Assembly (NCBI RefSeq): GCF_020283565.1
Contig: NC_060063.1
Coordinates: 35,240,635 to 35,304,634, forward strand
Direction: 5' to 3'
DNA length: 64,000 nucleotides
Source: Trifolium pratense
Taxonomy: Eukaryota > Streptophyta > Magnoliopsida > Fabales > Fabaceae
Position numbers and translations under genes: made by a program. The notes beneath the pieces were generated by a model that saw only the letters and a program-made list of their open reading frames with translations, was not told where the DNA came from and ran no database searches. Below, one piece after another: positions 21,057 to 32,945 of the stretch (positions within the stretch are counted from its first letter, which is position 1; each line of letters starts with the position of its first letter).

Positions 21057-21698
21057 CTAGAAAACTACTAGAAACAATAGTACTAAGAAACAATAAAACA
21101 GAGGCAATTCAAGAACAGGCGCAGAGCTCAACGAGATCCTAGATGGAGTCGGAATCGGAAGAAAAATATCCGGTGAAAACAGAACTTCAGAAATGGAGTA
21201 TATCACAATGGGATTGTGATCGTACACAGTCCCAGTGATAACTCCTCGGGCCAATCCTGTACTAATTTGTACGGTGTCATTATTCACCCGGGAAATGTTG
21301 ACGAGGTACTTACCATCTCCCATGTTAAAAGTTGCTAATGTTTCTTATGGGAAGAAAAAAGTTGTGGTTTGTAGAGTGTGTAGGTTATAGTAGGGTGTCA
21401 ATATGTGTGATTTGACTAGTCGGTATCTGTTGTTGGCGGAGAGTTTCTGGAAACGGTGATAAGTGGACTTGGGTAGTTTAAGGAAGGCTTCATCTCCCGG
21501 AATGAATACGGTCATTCCGGAAGTGAAAAATTCAAGATCATGGTCGAGATTGGTTAAGGTTAGAAGATTAGCAAAGATGGTGAAATTTTTGTTTGATTTT
21601 AGTAATGGCACAGTCAGGTTTAGGGAAAGTGATGGTGTTGGGAAATAATACATGAGAATTACAAGATAATACAGGATTGTTCTTGTAATTGATGACAT
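21057..21698 (-). pseudogene. FLA copy 4, broken by a nonsense codon
   Basis: The frame matches the intact copies over 213 codons, but codon 118 (CAA, Gln) is TAA (plus strand 21345-21347). Translation would stop inside the FAS1 domain and lose the H2 region and GPI tail. Further private changes are Asn for Tyr at 27, Ile for Lys at 100, Gln for Glu at 144 and Thr for Pro at 184. The TATA box is still present (21804-21811). A truncated secreted 117-residue product is possible but unlikely to matter. Confidence 0.85.
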
Positions 21699-21955
21699 TG
21701 TTTGTGAGAGGAGATTGATTATTGAATGTTTGTTGAAGAGGAGGATTTGAATGAGTGAGATTTCTGTTGAAGATGATTTGATTTGAATGAAACAATAGGT
21801 ATTTATTTATAGATATGAAAAAGTAAATGACTTAGGGGGGAAGTTTCGCTTAGTGGTGTGGTGACTCACATTGTCACATTACAAAGCATGATTGTTTACT
21901 CAAGTAGCAATGAAAACAAATTGGTTAATGGAATCAATGAAAACAAATTGGTGTG
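21630..21955. repeat. partial array unit (5' flank of FLA copy 4)
   Basis: Array sequence continues for about 325 bp past unit 4, including the FLA promoter, and then diverges near 21955. Just beyond, the phrase AATGGAATCAATGAAAACAA recurs at about 21935 and 22000, a small local duplication at the break. Confidence 0.8.
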
Positions 21956-22059
21956 GTCACTTACAATGTGTAACAAATTGGTGGGCATATACACTTAATG
22001 GAATCAATGAAAACAAATTGGTGCACAATGTTCTTTAACTAATGAATTTGCATTCCTTT

Positions 22060-22670
22060 GATTAATTAAATTCTTCAAGAATTTGTTTCAATTCAAAGGG
22101 CAATAAAAGCAGCAGTTGCATTGAGGATATGTAGTAGTTGGGGTCATGGTGATCCATATTGTGACCATTGTGTTGGCATTGAGGAAACAATGCTTCATGT
22201 AATGCGTGACTGTTTGGGGGCTTATGATATTTGGAAGCACCTAGTTCCATTAAGGGGAAGATTGTAGCTTTTTACTTGTGATTATCATGATTGGGTTGTT
22301 AGCAATTTGAAAGCTACTGTCATAGTAGCTGACAGTGTGGAATGAAAGGTGGTGTGGGCTACTACATGTGATTAATTATGGAAGTGGAGAAATATACTCA
22401 CGTTTGATGCAAATTTTGTGATACCTCTTCACACACATACAGAGATCATGAAGTATGTGGATTATTACTATAAAGCTAAACCAACATCAGACGTGGCTTT
22501 GTAGGGATCAAGAAGACGTGTTGATGTCCGTTGGAAAGAACCTCAGCGTGATTGGATATGCCGCAATACGGATGGTGCCTTATTATGCGGTGTGACTTGT
22601 TGTGGTGGTGTCTTCCGAGATTCTAGTGGTGTATAGAAAGGAAAGGAGGCTTTGCGAAAAATGTTGGTAG
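22060..22670 (+). pseudogene. LINE remnant: zinc-binding and RNase-H pieces
   Basis: A plus-strand frame near 22090-22255 reads as a reverse-transcriptase zinc-binding region (CSSWGHGDPYCDHC, then EETMLHVMRDC and AYDIWKHLVP), followed by TAG. A second stretch from about 22510 reads as the start of an RNase-H domain (DWICRNTDGA, CCGGVFRDSSG), broken by TAG. The frame then runs into the minus-strand copia element at 22671 and resumes at 30661. Decayed non-LTR retrotransposon. Confidence 0.75.
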
Positions 22671-24104
22671 TGAAGGAATTTAAGAGGAGTTTTTCAAAAT
22701 TTAATCCTCTTAGCGGAACAATCCCGATGAACGGATCTTGATTAAACCATTAATCACAAATCAAAGAACACAAAACCACAAGTTTATGTGTTTACCTCTT
22801 GAAGTGCAGAACCTTTGAAGTAGAAACTGTTTCTGATCACGAGCAAAGCAAAGTAGCGATGCATCTACTCAGTCCACACGAACAGACCTTCTCCGATGAC
22901 CGGTGCTAGCCAATTCCACCAGAGATTCAGAGAGAACCGGGTTTTAGAGAGCGGCGGCTAGGTTTTCACTTTGTGAATTAGGTTAAGCTCTTTTTTAAAA
23001 CTTCATCACAAGGGTTCTATTTATAGAACCACTTGTGTGGTCATCAAGCCAAGCACTACACCGTACCTTACGGTGGACCGCATTTCTCTATTTTCATAAA
23101 TTAAATAATAAGTCATACTTAATTATTTAATTACTAATAAGTCTTACTTATTTATTTCTCTCATCTATCTGTCCTTTGTGTGTGACCCTATAGGTTCTCG
23201 TAACGTTGGCAATAATATTAAATCACATATTTAATATTATAAACAGTGAGCGGTATCTAGCAACACATCACTGCTACCCAAGTGACGAGAATGTCATGTG
23301 ATCTGACGAAACCTTTCTGTGATAATGATCGTGTGTATAATTACCCCTTTGCCCTTATATTTATATTGAACACAAGACATAGATCGTGTCATCCTTGTAT
23401 GGTTCAATATCTTATTTCTTGATCCCAGAATATACTGAACAACGAATAAGCTCAATATCTCATATTGACTTAGTTCAGCGTGGCCACGCATTTTATCAGT
23501 CATATTCCATCAAGAGGCCTACAGATATTGCTCCTGTTATGTAGGAGGGGCAAATTCCATCTCGGTCACTCATGTCCCTCAGCATGATTTATGGAGTACC
23601 CATCAACCGACTTTATAGTCATCCTGTTACGGACAATGTTTGAACGGCAACTAAGTACTCTACTCCACATCTAGGGTCCATAGTGGTTTCAGGTCGAAGG
23701 GTGGTATACACCATTATCACTATGAGAATAACTTATAACACTTTTCATAACATACTATGTAGCATTCTCATGGCGGGTCAATCCAATATAAATATTACTC
23801 CTAATATTTATATCTATGTGAAGACTTGATATCTCATATCCATGACTCGTGAGATGAAGTCATCAGTCTACTCACATAATAGTCTCTTTATTTTACTGTT
23901 ATCCCACATCACAGTAAAACTTGACTATGGATACTTTAAGAATAGTGTCATTATTAATTAGACTAGCTATTCTAGGGACTTTATTAGTTTGAAACAAACA
24001 TAACAAAGAAATGCCTTATTATATATATTAAATATATAAATCAAAGTCATCATACAAAAGAAGATTCTATCAAAATAGATTGGCTTTTAGGGCTTACTCC
24101 AACA
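22671..24104 (-). repeat. 3' LTR of the minus-strand copia element
   Basis: 1434 bp. It lacks 42 bp present in the other LTR near 30469-30510; short matching ATT sequence at the edges suggests a deletion here. Confidence 0.92.
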
Positions 24105-24116
24105 ATCTCCCACTAG
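24105..24116 (-). other. polypurine tract of the minus-strand copia element
   Basis: Minus-strand CTAGTGGGAGAT directly before the LTR start TGTTGG. Confidence 0.7.
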
Positions 24117-24598
24117 CACTAAAGCCAATCAGATATTAACTCAACATCTATTGGACTAGCGTCATCATCAAGCATCTTCTATGCAAGATTTTCTATTAGT
24201 GGATAAGGAACTCTTTCCTATGTTGGTACCCGATACATCTTCCAATTTACACTTTTGATCTTCTATCAAAAGAAATAAAGTGTCAAAACTTGTATTTGAA
24301 TCGTTGGTGAGATCTGATTTTCCGTTGCTTGCAAGATTAAACCATTACCATCTTTAATGAGGTCAAGGGAATCTGCAACGCAAGGAAAACAATTTTCTGC
24401 CTCATCTTATGAGACAAACGATTCAAATCATATATTTGACCTTTGTAATAGATATATCAATCTTCTGAAGCTTGTAAGCTTACAGATTTGACATCCGAGC
24501 ATAAAGTTATTCCAGACTACAATCTGGGTATACTGTTCTTCGGTTTTGGACAATCAGTATCATTGTAACTCATTTACAATGATCATTTCCAGATCCGA

Positions 24599-25080
24599 TC
24601 AAGAAGCCATCCTTAGTGATTTTAAGATATCCATGGATATTCTTGATGGTGATCTAATGACAATCACTAGAAGTAATTGGTACATATTGTTTATGCTAAT
24701 AGCATATAGTACATCTGGTCTAGTACATATCATGATATACATGATCAACGCAATTGCCAAAGCATTTGGATACTTCTCATGCATCCCTTTCTTATCCAAT
24801 GAGGTTGGATATTGTCTTTGAGACAAAAATACATCATGTGACGTATGCAATAATTTCAATAAAATTAAGCACATGAGGTGTCTGTACACTTCATCAAATT
24901 TGTACATAGGCTAAGGTTGAGATATGTCAACAATCTATCTCTATAGATCTTGATTCCTAACTTTTAGGAAGTCTCGCCTAAGTATTTCATCAAGAAACAA
25001 TTACCTAATCATGTCTTACATGTGTAGTGTATGAAAATTGTCTTGATGATCAGTATGTCATCCACATACAATATCAGATT
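24599..25080 (-). pseudogene. copia pol remnant (RT/RNase-H junction)
   Basis: On the minus strand LILYVDDILIIK is read around 25040-25075, with the catalytic YVDD at 25057-25068. Further along, a stretch with HEKYPNALAIA and ICTRPDVLYAIS (about 24690-24780) matches the conserved segment after the copia RT. Frames between them are broken. The order fits a minus-strand element. Confidence 0.75.
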
Positions 25081-28000
25081 AATTTAAATACTCCCACTGA
25101 CTTTCTTGTGTGCACAAGAGTTCCTTTATTAATCTTAGTTTTCATAAAAGTTGATCAATAAAACTGATAATTCAACTTTGAGAAATTTGAACAAATTCAT
25201 AAATGAATTTTGTAATTTATATACTTTTCTAGCATCCTTTAGATTAACGAAACCCTATCCATATGTCAAATACATATGTAAGGTCATTCCAATTAAGGAA
25301 TGCAACCTCGTTATCCATCTGCCAGAACTCGTAGTAAAACATACAATAATTGCAAGTGGAATCAAATGAGTTTAAGCACTATGATTGAAATAAAGGTTTC
25401 ATCATAATTGCATCATGATTTGTATGAAACCTTTCACATTCAATCACACCTTAAATGTATTCACAATACCATCCATGTGAGTCTTTACAACAAGACTCAT
25501 ATTTATCCTATGAGTCTTACTCAATTGGATGACAAAACAATATCCATATATGTTTTGTGTACATGGACTCTTTATAAGTCACATTTGCATCTTCCATGAG
25601 CATCATATACCACCTTGTCGAGTCATGGTAAAACCGTGACTCTCAACTGTGTGATATAACATATCCTACTTATATAGGTCTTGTGCTACTCGAACTGTTG
25701 ATCCAACAACAACTCTTGTTGAACCGATTCATGTTCCATTCTCAAAAATATGTGTTTTGTGGTACTCGAATTTACTCAAGTTCTACATCACTCCCACTAT
25801 TTTTTCTAGAGACACATTCCTTCTAAAGGAATATTTTTAATTCTAGTAACAAAACAACTTTTGTCCTAGAGAGTGTTGAAGAATTAGTATTTCTAAGTTT
25901 CTTTAGGATCCCTCCACAAATACACATTAATCCAAGTTGGATTTATGTTTATGTTATAAACCTTACAATCCCAAACTACCATAAAGTCAAACTAGGTACT
26001 TTTACCTCCATATCAAATATGGTGTCGTTATGATTTCTTTGGAACTTTTGTGGGTAAAGAATAACTCTAATTAAAATAATTTTTTTCCAAAGAGTCGTCG
26101 GAGATAAACGAACTATCTTATTTGTAATCATGTCAAACATGATGTAATATAAATAGTTATTACTATACTCCTTATCTAAGTATTTACCATTACGACTTGT
26201 TTGTATGGTCTTAATACTTTTTCAAAATTATTCATTTACTTCATAAAATCTTTGAACAAATTCAAAGAATCATACTTTGTGTCAACCACACATATTCACA
26301 TCTACTAAGCTAATTAGTAACGTAAATGAAGTAAAAGAAATAAAATTATATCTAGCAAATAATTAGTTTAGTGGTTCATATACATCTCATATGTATATAT
26401 TTCAAATAGATCAAATGTCACTTTGCCTTAGTTGGTAATTGACATACCGAACTATTTTCAAAAGTGGAACTCACATCCTTCAAATGATATAAATCAAATG
26501 AGTCCAAAAATTCCTATCCATGGAGTATGAAAATGTGTGTCTCACCAATTAGTACTAAACAATATTAATTGCCACTAATTTACAAGGTTCAAATCTTATT
26601 TGATCCTTATTTATCATTGTTATAGATAAGGTTATCAAGTTGATGGAACTCAATTCCATTACTTGATTAGAACACTAGAATAGAAAACATTGTTGGAATA
26701 ATGTAACAACACTTGTCTATTATTCATGCAAGCAGTCATTTTTCTTGTCAATACAAGGTTTAGGTTCAACGTTTCTATTATTAAAGGAAACTTAATAACA
26801 ATTATTTGGTTCCATGTCAAACTCAACTTCTACGATCAATGAAACTATTTCATTCTAATCGTAGGTTGATTTTATCTATAGTCAAATTTTCACTTCTTTA
26901 AAACAATTTCATATTTCAACAAATATGAAATTAACAACCGGTATCATATACCTAAGATAAAAAAATGGATAATTTAACTTTCTATAACAAGGTCAATGAA
27001 GAAGTCTTACTTCTTTCTTCAACTTTAACTCTTCCAAAATCATTAGTAGTTTTTCTCGTATTTGATAGAACGATTCTCAATACATGTACCAATTCAGAAA
27101 CTCCTTTCTGAACCTTCTGTCCTTCCTAAGGACATTTTATAGTAAAATATAAAATATATGCCAAATATATCTAACTACGAAAATAAGAATATTTGTATCA
27201 TGATTAAAACATATTTAACTAGGCCTTTAATTAAATATGCTCCCACTATTTTACTCAAACCAAATGACCCTTCACATTTAATTCGGAAAATCTTGTTGGA
27301 AGATTTTCTAGTGGGTCGAGATCCGTATTTTACCATGTCTTGAGTCAGCTTTGGCTGATCACCCAAAACATAGCTATTTAGGTAGGAACTCCTTCCAATT
27401 GTATCCTATACAATTCTCGAATATTACTTATAGTTGGGTGAATAACGCCATATTCTAATCCATAATATAGATTGTTCCCAACTCTTGCTTCTAAACTTTT
27501 ATAATCGTATTATAATTAGTTTAGTTAAGTTAACCCAAAAAATAGCAGTCGGATATTACAATTATCCTATCGCACCTTACTAGTATAGAAAATGCACCTC
27601 GCTTTGGCGAACCCACATAATTCGATATTAGTCTTGATGAGTGCTAAATGTTGGAAAGCTTTCAACTTAATATTTCTTTTAAGGGATTTTAATTAAATTT
27701 AATCTCACCGTATTTTGTATCTCATACAAAACATGTTTCAATTTACATGACACTCATGTAAATATATGTTTAACAATTATATAAAATATTCACAACATAT
27801 ATAATTAAAACATTCATCTCATGCATCACATACATAAAATAAACTAAGGTAGTATAGTTATGGCCTCCTAAAACGAAAGAATTAAATAAACTAATTTATT
27901 ACAATTCTTTGACCCTCGAGCAAACTTCTCAAGTTTCTCCATCGTCATCCTTTGTTTGGCTTTGTCTCCCGTCATCACGAGCAATTACAATTATTTAAAA

Positions 28001-29170
28001 TAAATAAAGTAAATAAATTGTCACGACACGCAGGTCGTATTTAAAAAATAATAACCACGACATGCAGGTCGTATTTAAACCAAACAAAATAAAATCAAAC
28101 ACGCTATGGCCATAACTATACACCTCTAATAACTAATTAAAATTAAATAATTAATTAGCGCATCACAAAATTATTTAACAATAATTGTTAAATAACACTT
28201 TAATTATTTGAATTAAGTATTAATTCAAAGAAATTACTATAATTGATCATAATTGGTTTCCAAGACCAAAATAGGATTCCGGTCATTAAAAACAATGAAA
28301 CCAATTAATTTTGAATTTGATTTGCTGTTTCAAAACATGCCTAATATAATTTATTGATATATATGGCAGTTCCAAATTTTTTTTAAAAAGGAAAGAAAAA
28401 ACGGCAATTCCAAATTTGAACTATTCTTTCTTGGAAAGTTAATATATTATCAATCTATTATATTTAATCAAAATACTTTTGAAATAAATAATTATTTTAA
28501 AACTGAATCAAATTCTTTGACTCATGATTGCTTTAGAAGTACCAAATTAACTCCTTAACCGTTAAAAGCCTTAACCGTTAAAAGCCTGTCGTAACAAATT
28601 ACGAGCGATTGGTTTCAAATTTACGTAATCAATATTACCTCTTGAATCATATTCAAATTGAAACCAATTAAATTAAAGTACTGGGCATTCAAAAACAATA
28701 TTCATAATAACTTATGTGCGGAATGCAGTTTATATGACTATTCAATATCAATTAATTGAATCAACAATCAAATAAATAAATAAAATAAATTAATGATATC
28801 AAATATCAATCAATTATCATATAATTGAAATCATTCAATTCAGAGAGCAAATCAGATTTGCACTCCAAAACATTATAATTATATCATCAAAATTAACAAA
28901 TCAAATTTGCATTCCAGATTAATATAATTATATACTGCACACAAGAGACAATAATAAACCGTATATGATCATTATCAAATGCCAAGGCTTACGTACTGGC
29001 AAGTCATTTGAATTAACTAATTCATTCAGCCAAATAAAATAATACTCTATCCACTAATCACGTGAATAACGCATTCAATCAAACAAACGCATATAAACAT
29101 GATCATATCATCATATAACCATCGACATGCATAAAAGAAAATTTGAATTTAATGATTTAATCGGAACCGA
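25081..29170 (-). other. decayed interior of the minus-strand copia element
   Basis: About 4.1 kb that should hold gag, protease, integrase and the first part of RT. It is very AT-rich with stops in all frames and I could not place any motif with confidence. A short direct repeat ending in GCAGGTCGTATTTAAA occurs twice at about 28022-28078. Confidence 0.55.
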
Positions 29171-29183
29171 TGCTCTGATACCA
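29171..29183 (-). other. primer binding site (tRNA-iMet type), minus strand
   Basis: Minus-strand GGTATCAGAGC two to three bases after the end of the right LTR. It proves the element points leftwards. Confidence 0.85.
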
Positions 29184-29184
29184 C

Positions 29185-30660
29185 TGAAGGGATTTAAGAG
29201 GAGTTTTTCAAAATTTAATCCTCTTAGCGGAACAATCCCGATGAACGGATCTTGATTAAACCATTAATCACAAATCAAAGAACACAAAACCACAAGTTTA
29301 TGTGTTTACCTCTTGAAGTGCAGAACCTTTGAAGTAGAAACTGTTTCTGATCACGAGCAAAGCAAAGTAGCGATGCATCTACTCAGTCCACACGAACAGA
29401 CCTTCTCCGATGACCGGTGCTAGCCAATTCCACCAGAGATTCAGAGAGAACCGGGTTTTAGAGAGCGGCGGCTAGGTTTTCACTTTGTGAATTAGGTTAA
29501 GCTCTTTTTTAAAACTTCATCACAAGGGTTCTATTTATAGAACCACTTGTGTGGTCATCAAGCCAAGCACTACACCGTACCTTACGGTGGACCGCATTTC
29601 TCTATTTTCATAAATTAAATAATAAGTCATACTTAATTATTTAATTACTAATAAGTCTTACTTATTTATTTCTCTCATCTATCTGTCCTTTGTGTGTGAC
29701 CCTATAGGTTCTCGTAACGTTGGCAATAATATTAAATCACATATTTAATATTATAAACAGTGAGCGGTATCTAGCAACACATCACTGCTACCCAAGTGAC
29801 GAGAATGTCATGTGATCTGACGAAACCTTTCTGTGATAATGATCGTGTGTATAATTACCCCTTCGCCCTTATATTTATATTGAACACAAGACATAGATCG
29901 TGTCATCCTTGTATGGTTCAATATCTTATTTCTTGATCCCAGAATATACTGAACAACGAATAAGCTCAATATCTCATATTGACTTAGTTCAGCGTGGCCA
30001 CGCATTTTATCAGTCATATTCCATCAAGAGGCCTACAGATATTGCTCCTGTTATGTAGGAGGGGCAAATTCCATCTAGGTCACTCATGTCCCTCAGCATG
30101 ATTTATGGAGTACCCATCAACCGACTTTATAGTCATCCTGTTACGGACAATGTTTGAACGGCAACTAAGTACTCTACTCCACATCTAGGGTCCATAGTGG
30201 TTTCAGGTCGAAGGGTGGTATACACCATTATCTCTATGAGAATAACTTATGACACTTTTCATAACATACTATGTAGCATTCTCATGGCGGGTCAATCCAA
30301 TATAAATATTACTCCTAATATTTATATCTATGTGAAGACTTGATATCTCATATCCATGACTCGTGAGATGAAGTCATCAGTCTACTCACATAATCGTCTC
30401 TTTATTTTACTGTTATCCCACATCACAGTAAAACTTGACTATGGATACTTTAAGAATAGTGTCATTATGTTTAATGGAGTCTCACTATTAAGTCACACTT
30501 AATGTTCCATTAATTAGACTAGCTATTCTAGGGACTTTATTAGTTTGAAACAAACATAACAAAGAAATGCCTTATTATATATATTAAATATATAAATCAA
30601 AGTCATCATACAAAAGAAGATTCTATCAAAATAGATTGGCTTTTAGGGCTTACTCCAACA
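29185..30660 (-). repeat. 5' LTR of the minus-strand copia element
   Basis: 1476 bp. Substitutions relative to the other LTR were seen at the sixth base, near 29863, 30077, 30233, 30251 and 30395. Confidence 0.92.
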
Positions 30661-30745
30661 GGTAGAGCTAGTACTTATTTGGCGGAGCTTTGGGGAGTGT
30701 ACGAAGGTTTGTGTTTAGCTAAGCCAAGGTTACACATTGTAAGTA
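30661..30745 (+). pseudogene. LINE RNase-H piece, right of the insertion
   Basis: Continues the RNase-H-like frame cut at 22670: GRASTYLAELWGVYEGLCLA is the conserved AELW segment expected next. It ends where the dispersed repeat at 30747 begins. Confidence 0.7.
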
Positions 30746-30746
30746 A

Positions 30747-31622
30747 TTATTTTTAATAGTAGCATCAATGTTGCCCTCAGTAGCTGATAATTGTTGTTTT
30801 TGCTCTAAGTTACCCATTGTAATTAGTAAAATTCTTTAATTTAGCAGCTTTCCTGATAAGAAAACAGTCTAGAATGATATTTATAAGAAATTATATGATA
30901 CCTCCCCTATACGATTCATAGATTACTCGGGTTAGAAGCACTACAGTTTTTGTCTTCTATACATGCTCTATTGTGTATGCCTTATTCAGTTAGCTTCTCA
31001 GGTTAAATTAATTGTCCTTTATTAATTCAGAATAACATATGCAGTTTTGTTTTGAGAGTTCATGGTACAGTATAATCATTGTTGTTTCTCAATCTGTTAC
31101 TTGCTGGTCTTAGGTAATTGCCAATCAATGTCAAAATTCAGGGTTCCATTCAATGCTATGGTTTGCACTTGTCACTAGCTTTGGACAAAAAGCTCAATTA
31201 GATAGTTTAAAGCATGGCGTTGTTGTCTTAACAGCGCACCTGCCCGTTTTTTTGTTATTTTTTGTTATTTTTTGTTATTCCATACTATACCTTCTAATTC
31301 TATATAGGTGTACTACTTATTTAAGAGTACATTTCACAGAATGTTTAACCAAACTGAGTTTGTTGTTGCATGATAAATGAGTAACAAACCTGTCGATTTT
31401 CCTTCATTTGTCATGTTAATAGATTAGTTTAGGTGTGCCTATATTTAACTTCAGTGTATGATATTTTTTTCTTTGATTTTTCTGATAGACAGTTTGTATG
31501 TAATGTGAGTTGTACAATCATTTGTCTAAGGTAAGCTAAAAATAAAATACCCTCTTTTGTCCATGAACTTCTAAAATTTAGTTTTTATTATAATGTCTTT
31601 GTTGTGCATAATTTTGTGTTTT
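30747..31622 (+). repeat. dispersed 0.85-kb sequence, copy A
   Basis: Matches 54413-55252 in the same orientation over most of its length with scattered substitutions and small indels; for example TTTAATAGTAGCATCAATGT occurs in both. No convincing ORF is shared. The origin is unknown; it could be introns or untranslated parts of a captured host gene. Confidence 0.75.
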
Positions 31623-32082
31623 TAAAAAAAGATGGGATTGCAGTTTTCTTTTTAAAAATAATCAGAATCTTTACGGGATTACCTTTTCCTAGCCTTTACC
31701 AAACGATTAACTAAATTAAATCGAGGAATTAAGGACAATTTGATGACTCTCCAATAGATCTCGATTTACAGACGATGTTGTTAAAGAGTCGACACCGCTT
31801 TGCTAAGTTAAGAGGTATTTTGTAAAGTTAGTCTTTAGCTTCTTAGCTGACTTCTTCATAAGTAGTTGTTTCGTTGGTTAAACATTAACTCAACTTAAGA
31901 AGTGTTTTCTTAAGTCGGTTAAAAATCCAACTTAACAAATCAAAACTTCTTCCCGTAAAAAAAAATCAAAACTTCTCAAGTCGGATGAGGATCCGACTTA
32001 AAAAGGCGGTTACCATTCTTCATACAAAGAAATTCTATTTTTGCAGATACAATAAAGAAACATAGTATTCCTCTTATGCAAA

Positions 32083-32945
32083 ATTTTTGCTTTGTTATTT
32101 AAATGTATATGTTCTAATATTTGTTGTTTACCATTTTTATTAGCAAGTCTTATTCTCGTGTTCGTCGGAGGTTGTGGGTTAGGAGCGGAGTTCGTGGGCT
32201 AGGAGCGCGCCATGTAAGAATCTACTCGGCACCCAAGTAAGTAACGTAATTTTAATTTATAATACTTAGTGATAGTTGTTTTTTTTACCGTATACTTAGT
32301 AATAGTTATTAATTAGTACTTTGTAATTTGTTACTAACATTTTCTTATCACTATGTATAAAAATTATTGTTTTTGTAAAAAAAAATAAAACAAATATATT
32401 TAATTTTGATTATTTCGAAAACAGTAAAAAAAAATTTGAAAAAAGATTTTTTTTTTCTTCAAAAAAACAGTATATTTATATTCTTTTTTTTAAAACCGAA
32501 ATTTTTAAAAAAATCTTTTTAAAAAAGAAAAATCTTAACAGTTTGTGTATTTTTAAAAAAAGTAATTTAATTTTCGTATCTCCATCCAAAAAGTGGTAAG
32601 TGTTTGTGTTTTACTTTTACAAAGTTAAACTTTTTGCTTTGTTATTTAAATGTATATGTTCTAATATTTGTTGTTTACCATTTTTATTAGCAAATTCTCG
32701 TGGTCATCGGAGGTCGTGGGTTAGGAGCGGAGTTTGTGGTTAGGAGCGCGCCAAGTAAGACTCTACACGGCACCCAAGTAAGTAATGTAATTTTAATTTA
32801 TAATACTTAGTGATAGTTTTTTTTTATCGTATACTTAGTAATAGTTATTAATTAGTACTTGGTAATTTGTTACTAACATTTTATTATTACTATGTATAAA
32901 AATTATTGTTTTTGTAAAAAAAAATAAAAAAAGTATATTTAAATT
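32083..32945 (+). repeat. tandem duplication of about 310 bp upstream of TNP2
   Basis: 32083-32400 is repeated with small changes at 32633-32945 (shared TTTACCATTTTTATTAGCAA; GGTTAGGAGCG; CGGCACCCAAGTAAGTAA). The spacer is A/T-rich. Each copy holds a possible splice donor (AAGTAAGTAA), so this may be a duplicated leader exon. Confidence 0.75.

Larger units (their letters stand above)
19294..21629. repeat. FLA tandem array, unit 4
   Basis: 2336 bp with 5 GCAC repeats. It contains the broken FLA copy and more private substitutions than units 2 and 3, so it is the more diverged end of the array. Confidence 0.92.
22671..30660 (-). mobile_element. minus-strand Ty1/copia element, defective inside
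   Basis: 7990 bp with the 5-bp target duplication GGTAG (22666-22670 and 30661-30665). Reading on the minus strand it starts TGTTGGAGTAAGCCC and ends TTCA. The initiator-tRNA primer site lies beside the right LTR, which fixes the orientation. LTRs of 1434 and 1476 bp differ by about six substitutions and one 42-bp indel. The 5.1-kb interior is very AT-rich and has no ORF over about 100 codons, yet keeps traces of RT (YVDD). It looks like a recently moved but non-autonomous copy. Confidence 0.9.

Noticed and set aside
23294..23503. 69-codon minus-strand ORF (also at 29808-30017)
   Set aside because: Both copies are in the LTRs of the copia element; no domain and no conservation beyond the LTR.
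30937..30952. CACTACAGTTTTTG as the left terminus of the CACTA element
   Set aside because: It is inside the dispersed repeat and also present in the copy near 54601, and it does not match the right terminus beyond CACTACA.
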